DNA from: Taxillus chinensis
Lineage: Eukaryota; Streptophyta; Magnoliopsida; Santalales; Loranthaceae
DNA: 64,000 nt
NCBI GenBank assembly: GCA_023512835.1
Contig: JAKCVP010000402.1
Coordinates: 186,001-250,000 of the forward strand
Reading direction: 5' to 3'
The notes below the pieces were generated by a model. The model was not told where the DNA came from. It was given only the letters and a program-made list of their open reading frames with translations, and did not search any database. Below, piece by piece: positions 44,341 to 54,010 of the stretch; the first letter of the stretch is position 1; every line of letters starts with the position of its first letter. The position numbers were made by a program, and so were the translations under genes.

Positions 44341-44858
44341 ATCAGAAAGAGGGAGAGACAAAGCCTACTCAAGCAGCGCGCAGCATGAATGCACGTCAAC
44401 ATCGTCGCGAACGAAGACGCCTCGAGTTCTCAGGGATTCCCAGCAAGTCTTGAGTGTTGTGTAACCTCCGCGTCAAGAGGCACATGCTTCTGCAACATGC
44501 TGAATCAACCCTTGATGACGGAAATAGCTACACTACGTCTCAGTACACTGCATGATCAGGAACCCACACTCTATGGCAGACTCGTGTACAACATCCCCGC
44601 TGATGTTTGATTGGCTGACTGTTCAAAAGATGCTTGCATCCTGGCTCTCTGATATGCAATACGCTGCTCAAAGCTGCAGTGACCCTCGGTCAGCGCATCT
44701 GGTACGACTGGACATGCCAGGAGCAGGCTACATAAGTCCCGCTGAGCCCTCATCCTACGGCCTTCCTATTTTATTCTGAGATCACTCTTGAAGTTGAGAC
44801 TTCTCAAAAATTGTTGCCGCTTTTCTGAGACCCGAAGACAGAACCCCTCGTGAACAGA
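44341..44858. other. Intergenic region before the first DUF6594 gene
   Basis: Short frames up to 75 codons, none protein-like. It includes the promoter of the downstream gene. Nothing else is seen. Confidence 0.4.
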
Positions 44859-46181
44859 ATGATTGAGGCAATTGAGCGGGACACGTCGAACAGCTCGACT
44901 GAGCAACAAACTGCACTAAAGGGAAACAGCAGCTATGATCGGATGGGGATGCTCATGGGCAAACGCTCTGAGTTAGCGATATTCCGCCGATTCAAAGCAC
45001 TGCACGCACAAGTATTGCTCTTCCGACAAGCCGAATTGACTAAGCTCGAACAAGTGGTAAAGGCTAAGCAGAGAATTGGAAATGGGGCACAGAATCTTGC
45101 GGACTATCAAAACTCCGCTTTCTACCAGACGCACATGCAGATCATAGAAGAGAAACTGAGGAAGTACTGTGAGTGTGGCATAAACCCAGGCTTCTCGCGC
45201 ACCTTCATCAGGAAAAGGAAGACAGAGTGCTAAATTGTTCTGTAATCAGCTGAAAATCTGGCTTTATTCCGCCAGGTGGACTCTTTCCCTGAACCCACGA
45301 TGTATGATCTGTGGCAGCTCAGACAGTGGATCCTTGACGAACAGGGCGGCGACAAATTCCTAAGGTCTGCAGAAGCAATCAACTATATTAAGGATGAATT
45401 GAAGGAAGACCTTGCGACGACTACTGACATGCGACAAGATCGTGACAAGTTCACCACTTTTGTTACAGACAAGGCCACCTTATACGTGGAAAATCATTTT
45501 CCAAGCCGACTCGTGGTACGTTACTCTTCTCCCTCGCGGTCTTCTATCTGGTCAGTGTTTATCTCGTCTATCAGAGAAAGAGCTTGGTCGTCGCCATGTG
45601 GCCTTTGTCGAAGGCAGACATTGAGATATGACATATCGATCGAAATCAGTCACCCCAATTCTGACGCAGGTTTCACATAGGTCAAAGAGAATGGTGATCC
45701 TGAATCAGCCAGGGCTGGTTACTATCCTCTTGAGGCGCATCTCAAAAACTGGGATCAAAGACTCCTCCATCGAGTCATCGTATTGATTGCGAGGGTCGTG
45801 ACTTGCGGCGTCCCAACGGTGGCACTGTTCAGTCTGTACCACATACCAGAAGAGCATGTTGAGACTCGTCTAGGTGCCGTTGTGGCCTTCTCTGCTCTTT
45901 TTGCGGCCTGTCTTGGCTACTTCACAAATGCCAGAGGCATTGAAGTAGCCGCGTCTGTTGCAGGGTAAGTCACTCTGCCGTTCTTTGATCGTCCTATTGT
46001 GACCACATATGCCTCATGCGTGCCCAAGACGTGGCAAATATCATATTGGATAATCTTACGCAATGGTTCATCGGGCCAAATGAGGACAATGCGGGCTAAT
46101 GGAGATGGTGACAGGTTCGCATCAGTGCAGATTGTCTTCGTCAGCGAGGCTGGAAGCACCGACGCATCAAAGGCTTCTTGA
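44859..46181 (+). CDS. DUF6594 family membrane protein, copy 1
   Basis: Four exons, 44859-45168, 45250-45515, 45681-45964 and 46115-46181, give 308 aa; each junction was chosen to restore the family sequence. The N-terminal block MGKRSELAIFRRFKALHAQVLLFRQAEL is the DUF6594 signature. YSENLALFRQVDSFPEPTMYDL spans splice 1, and helices with Trp-rich linkers follow (LRQWILDEQGGDKFL). The C-terminus has three hydrophobic segments (about 210-290; ALFSLYHIP, RLGAVVAFSALFAACLGYF, VAGFASVQIVFVS). The family is fungal, often expanded and of unknown function. It faces its paralogue at 47012-48152 across 830 bp. The last exon junction (GG|GTAAGT...GACAG|G) is the least certain. Confidence 0.8.
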
Positions 46182-47011
46182 GCGTTTTTTGACAGATATA
46201 TTTGGCGATATGAGACTTAGATTTCGTATTCACATTTGACTTGCTGACTCAAACATGTCTGGAACATCATGCTCGCTGCTCACTTGGGTCTTGAGCTATA
46301 TGAGTCAGTTGACTTTCAACTCTGGATTCCACATGAACACATGCAGTGGGGAGGGCCATGTTATGATTACAGAGAAGCACAAAATGATATGCTTTGCCCC
46401 AAGAGAGTCAGTGAGAGTGAGCCGTTTAGAGGGGAGTGATAAAATGTTGACACTGAGAGATGTTTCCTGGACACGCAGGCTGGGGACAAAAAGAATACCC
46501 CAATGGACTCTACGCTTCTTGGCCAAACTTTGACGTAGACCTGCTTTGGAATGGAATGATCCAAGTAGTCTCTGTTCGAGGTTATGACAACACCTCTGTT
46601 CCTCGTGCTTTGTAACATAGGGAAACTTGAGACATGTCGAAGATGAAACCAAGCCTAGATCCATCGGCGAATTTGTCATGAGTATGGACATATTTCGTTT
46701 CATGTCCTCTCGATATAGCCGTTGGAAGAACAAATCATGCTGGATTACCAGGTGTGTTGCTACCGGCATTGCTCACGAAAACGATCTGGACGGAAGCGAA
46801 CCTGATATGGTCAAAGTCAGCGTTCCTTTTCTCATGTCGAAGAGCAAGCGACGAGGAAGGCGACTATGAAGAGAAAACTAATTAAATAAAAGCCAAAACA
46901 CAGGGTACTACTCTCTATGGTGCCCCTTAGGCCGCGTAACACGACTCCATTTCTTAGCCGTCCGAATTACAAAAAAATCATGAACGATACACCGAGGTTG
47001 GCATACAGTGC
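46182..47011. other. Region between the two facing DUF6594 genes
   Basis: It holds two 3' UTRs. Frames at 46255-46533 (+) and 46305-46769 (-) overlap each other, lack homology I can recognise and were rejected. No repeat linking the two genes is obvious. Confidence 0.45.
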
Positions 47012-48152
47012 TCAGGATACCCCGTCCGCAACTGATACCATATGCTGTAAGACCCGCCAATCGCTGAGAAGGACTGCAATGATACCAAAGAGAAATACGT
47101 ACGCCGCTACTGCTGCAAAGACCTCAATAGGTCGCGCCCGCGTGAACAGCTTTAAGCAAACGGAGAACACCGCTGAAAATCCCACTACCGCGCCCAAACG
47201 AGCTACCATTTGGTTCATTGGAATGAAGTATAATGCAAATAATGCTCCAGCAGGAATGGCATATGAAATGAGTACGACGAAGAGACCTGTATAACGTCTT
47301 AGCTTCTTGTCATTCCATTCCGTGAGGTTCGCTTCCAAGCGAGGATCCGCTGAATCAGTTGGGCTGTCATAAGACTTGGGCTGTAAATAATTGTCAGCTT
47401 TGTGTCGGTGAGTGTGTTGTAGGGCTATTGCAACGCTGCGTAAGATTTGCCTACATTAAAGTGCTTTGGAAACGTCGAATGCAGCAGTGTAGTGGCGCTG
47501 TCCGAAATGAGAGCACTGAAAAGGTCTCGGTTCTGCCGTCTCTCGCTCGTCGTAGCAAGATCATGAGCAAAGTCCTTATCATAAGCATGCTGCTCACAGC
47601 CTTTTAAGAAGTTGTTTCCGCCGTGCGGATGGTGCAGCCAGGCTCTCAGAGCGCTAGCATCTACATTCTCCGGGTCGGCGAATGAATCAGCCTTCTGGAA
47701 GGCTGCAAGAGTTTCATCTACATTGTTGGAGTTAGTTGATTCCTAAAGTGGCTCAGATACGACCAACAATAGTCTTTCAGCTTCCGTGTGAGATCGTCGA
47801 AATAGACCGCATACTCGTCCGATTCGACAAAAGTCTCCCAGTTCTGCGCCCAGTTCGGCTCTTGGTCGTTTGTCAGCGGAATGGGCATAGTCTTCATCTC
47901 CGCTTCCAGATGTAAGATCTCGGCTTGTTTGAACAGCAGGACTTGTGCACCAAGATGTCGAAAGCGCCTGAATATCGCAACCGTTGGATGCTTGCCTATC
48001 AAGGCCGCCAGTCTCAGGTAGTTGCTGTTGCTGGGGCGCGGCTTGGTTTTAGCATCATCGCCCTGCGCTTGACTGGAGAATTTCTCGTCTATGCATCCTG
48101 ACTCTGGGCTCAAGGACATGATATCGTGATATCGTGTGTATTGGGTCATCAA
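47012..48152 (-). CDS. DUF6594 family membrane protein, copy 2
   Basis: Exons 48152-47768, 47717-47455 and 47380-47012 give 338 aa from the first Met, or 327 from a second Met at 48119. The signature is LAALIGKHPTVAIFRRFRHL..VLLFKQAEI, aligning with copy 1 (MGKRSELAIFRRFKAL..VLLFRQAEL). The middle part ETLAAFQKADSFADPENVD matches ENLALFRQVDSFPEPTMYD. Three C-terminal hydrophobic segments are present (YAIPAGALFALYFIP, RLGAVVGFSAVFSVCL, AAVAAYVFLFGIIAVLLS). Intron 1 uses a weak donor (GTTGGT), forced by the frame; the equivalent of the last intron of copy 1 is absent here. The two paralogues are clearly diverged, so the duplication is not recent. Confidence 0.8.
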
Positions 48153-48761
48153 TCATTGACAGGACCTGGCTGACTTGTTTGAGCAGAGAAGACGATAGAG
48201 AGTCGATTTAAAAAGGGTATGAATGGACTTCTGCTAATTTGTAGTTATTAGCGAACGCACAGACCTTTCAGTAGCGCACACGCATAGCCACATATGATCC
48301 TCCGAGTCAGATTGTGCCTAAAGGTACCACCGTCTGCGCTGCCCAGCAGGCGATAATGGCGCGAGGCAGGCTGTGTAGTAGGCAGAAAGGCAACGAGGCT
48401 GTGGGTCTCAGTCTGCGCGCGAACGCTCCACCCCGCCCGAATCGACGTATGTCTAGCCCTATTGAGAGGCTAGTCGCAGCGCTTATGCATCTCGAGGGGC
48501 CGCATGAGCCTGCTTCCTTAACGAAGGGCTACCACACTGATATGAACGTCCGTTCGAGGCTCTGGGCGCGCTGGCAGTGCAAGTGCGAAGGACATAGCCT
48601 CGTCCACCGCAAAGTCTTTAATTAACGTGGGCACTCACATCCACTAACCATCCTCTTCGTGACCGACCTTTGCCCCTTCGCCTCAAACCTCCAGTCGTCT
48701 GCCACCTCATTTGTGGTACGCGCCGTGGAATCTGCCAACTGGGTCTCAGCCTTAGGCGACA
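48153..48761. promoter_or_regulatory. Divergent promoter region, DUF6594 copy 2 and protease gene
   Basis: A 609 bp region between divergent genes. A 103-codon frame at 48314-48625 (+) is Arg-rich without motif and is not called. TTTAAAAAGG near 48208 could serve as a TATA-like element for the minus-strand gene. Confidence 0.4.
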
Positions 48762-50062
48762 ATGATCTTTCCTACGTCCATGTCTGCAGAAAACGCCAAC
48801 ATGAGTGAGTCCCGGCCGAAGTATGGCTCCAGGCTATGGACGAGATCGATTTCCTTAGTTCCGGACCCTCATGTTCCGACGCTATCGGAGGGTATACGAC
48901 AGACGATACCAGATAATCTCCAGAACATCTCGCGATACGGTGCCGAAGTGACACAGACTCCAACGTCAGTGTCGGATAACCAGACACACGCTCAAACTTC
49001 TCTACAGGCCGCCACATCTCAAAGTAGTTCGACAAATCAGCGAGACCTAGCCGAGACCGATACCGCTACTTCAGACGAGGGCATAGCCACTGAAGTCAGA
49101 GAGAGCATCGACCCACAGCAGAATCTCCCTTGCGCCAAGCTCAAAGCTGATGAGGGAAGCTTCGAACGTGCTGCAAGAATTCTATATGCAGGGAAACGAG
49201 TACGCGATACATTCGAGAAACGAGGCATCGTCTTCGGTAGCGTTTTCCACGATGCTCAAGAATACCTTGATCAAAGGGAGCAAAGCGTTGGTGCTGGATC
49301 CCATGATTATCCCGTCAGTTAATGCAACATATGTTGACATGAACATCAGGATACTGACTTCCGCCACCAGGAGTTTGATCCCCCCAACATTGTCCCAACC
49401 CCCAACCGCACCCAACGAGATACAAACACATCGGAGTGCCCACACTCTGCAGAGCGTAGAGATACCAGTGACCTTCTGCACCGAGAACCTCCGAGAATGT
49501 ATACCTATGGTAGCGTTGCTTGACACGGGTTCTCAGAGCAACCTGATACGGGAATCAGCACTGTCGACCATGGGTTTCACCATAGACGCAAACGCGGAAA
49601 GAGTGCCGTTGCGTGTTGCTAACAACGAGGTACTATATTGTCTTGGCTCATGCCAAATCTCGACTTTTCTACCAGCATACATGGGGTTTGGGGGAATGCC
49701 TACGGAAGAGGTCACGTTTCTGGTTGCTCCTGATGCCTTGCCCTGTGCCTGCATAATCGGTTGGCAATTTATAAAGGAGCATGGTCTGCTACAATGGGCC
49801 CCTGCTTGGAGGCAGACTGAGAATCTGCTCGTACTGACGCACGAACGTATGCACAGTCTAGCCGCATCCGTGCCACAGAAGGCTAACAGATTTACCAGAA
49901 AGCCGTGAGCTCAGGCAGAGGCAAGAGCGAGATCGCCAAGAAAATGTTGCAAAATTACGAGAAGAGAGTGCGAGGAAAGCGAAGCAGGCTGAAGAGAAGA
50001 AGAAAAAGGCCGCTGAGAATCGGACCCGTCAGTCAGCAGGAGGCCAGTCAAGCTCTCGATGA
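48762..50062 (+). CDS. Orphan retropepsin-like aspartic protease protein with coiled-coil tail
   Basis: A pieced gene model. Exon 1 (from 48762, open to 49322) encodes a Ser/Thr/Gln-rich N-terminus and a helical block (SFERAARILYAGKRVRDTFE). A later frame encodes VEIPVTF..MVALLDTGSQSNLIRESAL, with the DTG active site of retropepsins, ending in ACIIGWQFIKEHG, the ILG-helix equivalent. A 52-nt intron (49847-49898; GTATGC...GCTAAC...CCAG) then joins to a charged coiled coil (SRELRQRQERDRQENVAKL) ending at 50062. The exon 1 to protease junction is unresolved: a donor GTCAGT at 49314 with an acceptor at 49419 or 49452 keeps the frame. No reverse transcriptase, integrase or LTR is seen nearby, so this looks like a domesticated or stand-alone protease rather than an intact retroelement. 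A frameshifted relic is the alternative. Confidence 0.6.
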
Positions 50063-50378
50063 TTTCCGCAGCCACCATCCCAAGTGTGGCTGTTTCAATT
50101 CGAGTGAGAGTCTTAAGAGATCTGAAAGAACTGTCATGATTACTTGCGAGATGTCAATTCCATGTAGATATACGGCATGTAGTTAAGAAAAGCTTCGGCG
50201 GGACGGAACGACGGCCCGGGAAGGACCCAGGGATTCGGATCTTGGCGTGCATGCCACCTGTCGTTCAACCGCTCACCCACATCTGTCTCTGCTAAAGTCA
50301 CGGTCACGAGCTTCATCTTCGCTGAGTATGGAACAAGACTGCATGTCAAGATATCTGGTGTATGTGTTATGCGTCACT
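50063..50378. other. Short convergent intergenic stretch
   Basis: Between the protease gene and a minus-strand small gene. Only short frames; nothing supported. Confidence 0.4.
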
Positions 50379-50878
50379 TTACGGCGATGGCACATCATCC
50401 CGAAGGTCTGCGAGAGGCAGATTTGTGAACGACTCGTTGTATATCTGAAACCTTTTAGAGACTTCTGGTGAAGCAATACCCCTGGCGCGCAGATCATTGA
50501 TCTAAGATAAAGAGCAGGCAGACGTCATGGCATCACTCTGACACCGACCAGCGGAGCAGATCCCTACCTTACTCAATTTTTCGCACCCTTGCTCCTCTCT
50601 GGTAGTGTCATCTGCGCTGGCGCCTTGGAAAGCGAATGCTCCTGCACCTGAAGCCCTGACCACTGTCCAATAACGTTTTTCTCCGAAGATTGCTCTCGAC
50701 TGTCTTTCGTCTTTGACTGCGTCTCGTCTATGTGTTTGCGTACGAGCTGGGCAAACTCCCGAATCTGCTGCGCTTGGAATGGAGTCAGTTCTGCGAACAG
50801 TCAGCCAAAGTTCGAGTCTTGAAGGCTCGCATACCTACTGCCACGGCTTTGGTCGTACACGGCCTGTCTAGATGACAT
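50379..50878 (-). CDS. Small orphan gene with two possible reading frames
   Basis: The start ATG (50878, MSSRQAVYDQSRG) sits in a CACCATG context. Exon 1 ends at one of two donors 4 nt apart. Using GTATGC (exon 50878-50835), exon 2 50790-50568 and exon 3 50501-50379 give 129 aa ending DLRDDVPSP, with stretches such as EKLSKINDLRARGIASPEVS. Using GTAGGT (exon 50878-50839) and the same acceptor, exon 2 reads a different open frame (KLTPFQAQQIREFAQLVRKH..) and stops at 50573, giving 85 aa. Both frames are open across the whole second exon and both look protein-like. I recognise no family. The upstream 200 bp resembles sequence upstream of the next small gene. Confidence 0.45.
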
Positions 50879-51325
50879 GGTGGTGTTGTGGACGATGGGC
50901 TTGCTAGTTGATAGTTGACGCTTGGTTTCCGGAGTAGTTTGCTCTGGTATCTTGTCAGTGTATCTTTAGTCGTCACGTACAAGTAGAGTCGAAAAGGACA
51001 CTCACTAATCAATACTTATGAGACCATTCGTGGCTCATGACTCTTGTTGGGCTGTTTCACACAGTGAGAGGAAGACTTGAGACTAACGTTCTGATTGTGG
51101 AAGGCTTGAGACGCGCGAGGTGAAATCACAGAGACACAAAATACAAGCTTTGATAACAATACTTTTTTTTCTCATTCGTGATTTTTTCAGAGTCTTTTTT
51201 GGCCAAGGGTTCCGTTGTTTTATGTAAAGTAGAGGAGTGTAAGTCGTGAAAGTGCTAACTAGTCTCTAGAAGATACCGTCATGGTGAAGTAGAGTAAAGT
51301 GTGTGACAATTTGAGAAGCGACCTT
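50879..51325. promoter_or_regulatory. Upstream region sharing sequence with the neighbouring small-gene promoter
   Basis: About 51098-51172 (GAGACGCGCGAGGTGAAATC.., then ACAATAC and a T run) resembles 51860-51930 (GAGACGCGCAACGTGAGATC..). Both lie upstream of a small minus-strand gene, at about 220 bp and 130 bp. The rest near 51200-51325 is 3' UTR of the MGWFS gene and is itself similar to 52450-52577. Confidence 0.5.
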
Positions 51326-51727
51326 CTACTTGCGGCGGGAAGAGCTGCCTTCGCCATTGCCATCTTTACCCTTGGGCTTGGAGCCAGTTGCCGGGTCGCC
51401 CTTGGTAGCCTCGCCATAGGTTGGAAGAGACCACTCCTTCATGAATTTTTCGCCTTCTTCTTTGAGCTGTTGCTTGTACCGCCGATGAGATACCTTAGCA
51501 AGCTCTTCAATGTACTTTCGTTTCTCCAATTGTGTCATGTACCTAGTGTCTTTTTCTTCGGGTTCTTCAAATGGCTCATCGTCAGTACTAGAGTCACCGT
51601 AAAAGAGCTTCTCCTTGTTCTTGGCCTTATCCTTGCCCTTGCCCTTGCCCTTGCCATGGTGCTTATCATGGTGCTTGTCATGGTCCTTGCCCTTGTCAGA
51701 GCTGGAAGGGCCAGAGAACCAACCCAT
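51326..51727 (-). CDS. MGWFS small protein, copy 1 (Lys/His/Gly-rich)
   Basis: 133 aa from the ATG at 51727 (MGWFSGPSSSDKGKDHDKHH). A Lys/His/Asp/Gly repeat (KGKGKGKDK) covers about 10-40. An acidic linker (STDDEPFEEPEEKDTRY), a basic amphipathic helix (about 60-100) and an LPTYGEA motif follow, with the C-terminus GNGEGSSSRRK. It is paralogous to the gene at 52578-52862: same N-terminus MGWFS, a PY-type motif followed by EA, and the same C-terminal GNG(E/K)GSSSR pattern, plus similar DNA upstream and downstream. No signal peptide or transmembrane segment. LPxY/PPxY motifs bind WW domains such as those of Rsp5/Nedd4 ligases; an adaptor role is inference. Intronless as read. Confidence 0.65.
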   Translation of the reverse strand: MGWFSGPSSSDKGKDHDKHHDKHHGKGKGKGKDKAKNKEKLFYGDSSTDDEPFEEPEEKDTRYMTQLEKRKYIEELAKVSHRRYKQQLKEEGEKFMKEWSLPTYGEATKGDPATGSKPKGKDGNGEGSSSRRK

Positions 51728-51736
51728 TGCGATCAA

Positions 51737-52577
51737 AGATGGTTTTGTTTTTTGAAATGGTCTGAGTCGAACTGGTCTGAGTGTAGTTTGCGAAGAAAGA
51801 GGTGAGGATGGTTTGCTTCACTGATGCTTCTGAGAGATGCCGCTCCTTTTGTAATGGAAAGACTGAGACGCGCAACGTGAGATCACAGGGACACAAGTTC
51901 TGTGCTTTGATGACAACACTCTTGATTCTGCATCATGAGAGCTGTTTCGCGCACAACACGTATACCTGTGCGCGCAACAGTCGGGACTGGTAACGGAACT
52001 AGCGTCGCTCACTCCACGTTTGTATAGCTGGCTAACCGCTCTACGTATCCTCACATCCCGTGGCTTTGCTCGTGAGGCCTCCGCTGGCTGCCCTTACTAA
52101 GCAGCTTCGCTAACTACCCTCGCGGTCTGGCCCTGGGCCTGAGTCTTGTAGACACGCTCAGGCTCGGCTTTGAGTAGCCGCCTGTCAGGCTGGTGTCAAG
52201 CGGCATCGAGGGCGAGATATACAAGCAGATATGATGCCATTCACGTAGATATCTACTACACCGGGCATGCGGTCTTGACGCGTCTAAATAGGGTCAAACA
52301 ATCGCGAGGGGTGTAGGAATACGTACGACGTGTCGCCAGCTACTTAAAATTTTCTTAGGAGATGATGATTCTACTACGAGTTCAGACAGTCATGCGCGCA
52401 GCGATATATGTTATAAGCGTAACAGCTCCCTCTCATTATTTATGATTTTGTTTTGAATTTTTCTTTGGCAAGGATTTCGTTGTTCTATGTATAGCAAAGG
52501 GATACAAGTTGTAGAAACATACCAATCATTCTCTAGAGGATAATGTTATGGTAAAGTACAGTATAGTGTGTAGCAGT
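51737..52577. other. Region between the two MGWFS genes, including duplicated flanks
   Basis: 51728-51930 is the upstream region of copy 1, similar to 52863-52960 (both begin CCATTGCGATCAAAGATG on the plus strand). 52430-52577 is the 3' flank of copy 2, similar to 51170-51325. The centre (about 51950-52430) has no counterpart I can see and no gene. Confidence 0.5.
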
Positions 52578-52794
52578 TCAAGATTTGCGGGAAGAGCTAC
52601 CCTTGCCATTGCCTTTTTTATCATCGGAACCGTAAGACGGTGGTGGCTTTTCGGAATTAGCCTCCTCATAAGTGGGAGGAACTGACTCCCTGAGTTCCTG
52701 TTCTTCTTCCTCTTGAATCTGCCGTGCGACTTCTCGCCGATACTCTTCAAGGGGATCGTCACGGGAAGGTTGCTGGCCTTTACCATTGTTAGAG

Positions 52795-52825
<31 letters not shown>

Positions 52826-52862
52826 CGGAGCCGGATCCGGAGCCGGAGGAGAACCAACCCAT
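52578..52862 (-). CDS. MGWFS small protein, copy 2 (Gly-Ser repeat, two PPxY motifs)
   Basis: 94 aa from the ATG at 52862. It begins MGWFSSGSGSGSG, where a (GGCTCT)n-like hexamer repeat (52791-52850) encodes about ten Gly-Ser units. An acidic Glu/Gln helix follows (LEEYRREVARQIQEEEEQEL). Then come two exact PPxY motifs, VPPTYEEA and KPPPSYGSD, and the tail GNGKGSSSRKS. The N-terminus MGWFSS fits the MGxxxS pattern for N-myristoylation; copy 1 has Gly at that last position. The same ends with a different middle suggests that the low-complexity segment changes rapidly while termini and PY motifs are kept. Family unknown to me. Confidence 0.65.
52791..52850. repeat. Hexanucleotide repeat encoding Gly-Ser
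   Basis: About ten units of AGCCAG/AGCCGG in frame within MGWFS copy 2. Slippage here would lengthen or shorten the Gly-Ser tract without breaking the frame. Confidence 0.8.
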
Positions 52863-53404
52863 TGCGATCAAAGATGCTTTTGAGTCTGGGGTAGTCTACG
52901 TGTGATTTGGGGAAAAAGAGCTTTGAAGAGACTGCTTTGCTGATGCTGCTGCTGAAACTTGCTCTTCCTTCTCCTGTTGCTGTTGTAGTTGGGATGATGT
53001 AGTTGTGAATGGTGTTGATGTAAATGAGTATTAAATATTCGATGAGGTCTGCTCCACAATGTGAAATTTCTCTGTATTGTTCATGAACATAATTGGCACA
53101 CAATATTCAAGGGCGCGAGGAACTTTGTGTCGGCTACTGAGTTTCAATGGAGCTGTGGCAGAATGCACTGTGTGAACATTTTTGCGAGAATATACGATGC
53201 TGAACAAGTCTTGTATGCGCGGTGTTTTCCGATGTAATGTTTGTAACAAGTCAGGACAGTCATATTGCAAAACCAAACATGTAAGCACGATGGAGTGTGG
53301 AAAACGTCATCTTTCGAATTCATTGGTAACAAGTATGGACGAGGGGTTATGAAGCCTCGACAGGCTCTAGAATTACCTGCACTAATATTGAATTACCTTG
53401 ACTT
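52863..53404. other. Upstream region of MGWFS copy 2
   Basis: Promoter-like, AT-rich sequence with a short (TGC)n near 52940-52985. Overlapping minus-strand frames at 52789-53332 are not protein-like. Nothing else is supported. Confidence 0.4.
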
Positions 53405-53653
53405 TTAATCTTGCTTCCCGTGAGATGATTTGGTAGCGTCGCCAGTAACCGCAGGGGATACTGCTGCCTTCCTAGCATGGGCAGCAAGCACCTCTTCGCG
53501 ACTTCTCTCCGGGAGCAGAACTGGTGGCTTCCCCTTGAACTGCTCGGTAAAGCCCTTGTCAGCCCACTTCTTCATGCGTTTAGTACTCTCGAGCATTTCA
53601 GATGCGAAGAAAGACTTCAAGTCTTGTCCTTCTGCATGACGTCCGGCCATCAT
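53405..53653 (-). CDS. Small orphan protein, 82 aa
   Basis: 82 aa from an ATG pair at 53653 (MMAGRHAEGQDLKSFFASEM). Charged and mostly helical (ESTKRMKKWADKGFTEQF), with LLPERSREEVLAAHARKAA and a Ser/Thr/Lys tail ending HGKQD. The frame is open upstream to 53680 without ATG, and an acceptor-like TTCTCAG at 53671-53677 hints at a missing 5' exon. No family recognised. The LPERS stretch recalls LPERSKGAKN in the shorter frame of the gene at 50379-50878, a weak similarity. Confidence rests on composition only. Confidence 0.4.
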   Translation of the reverse strand: MMAGRHAEGQDLKSFFASEMLESTKRMKKWADKGFTEQFKGKPPVLLPERSREEVLAAHARKAAVSPAVTGDATKSSHGKQD

Positions 53654-54010
53654 TGTTTGTGTCAATCGCTGAGAACTCAAGAACCGTGGTCGTCAAAGCA
53701 ATTTGGAGACTGCGAATTGCTGTGTTAACGCAAAGAGTGTGACAAAGGCTACAAAGGTGACAAGCTACAAATGGACGATACCTTCTACCGAAGCACTAAG
53801 GAGGAGGCTTTTATCTTAGAATGAGACGATATGACAATGTGAGTGCACAACGTGCAGCCTTCACCTTCGAGTATCAAGGGCAAGGTCTGCAAAACAACGT
53901 GCTGACAATAATGAAGCACATATCACTATAAATCCCATTCACCTTCCGGGAGTGCCTTAACAATTCATATACTCAGCGGCTAACTTGTTCGTGTACACAA
54001 GCAAGATTAA
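53654..54010. other. Intergenic region between two small orphan genes
   Basis: No gene is supported. It includes the promoter of the 53405-53653 gene and the 3' side of the next one. Confidence 0.4.

Noticed and set aside
46305..46769. 154-codon minus-strand frame between the DUF6594 genes
   Set aside because: Lies in the expected 3' UTR space, overlaps a plus-strand frame and resembles nothing.
47500..50400. LTR retrotransposon around the DTG protease
   Set aside because: No terminal repeats, primer-binding site, reverse transcriptase or integrase motifs were seen on either side.
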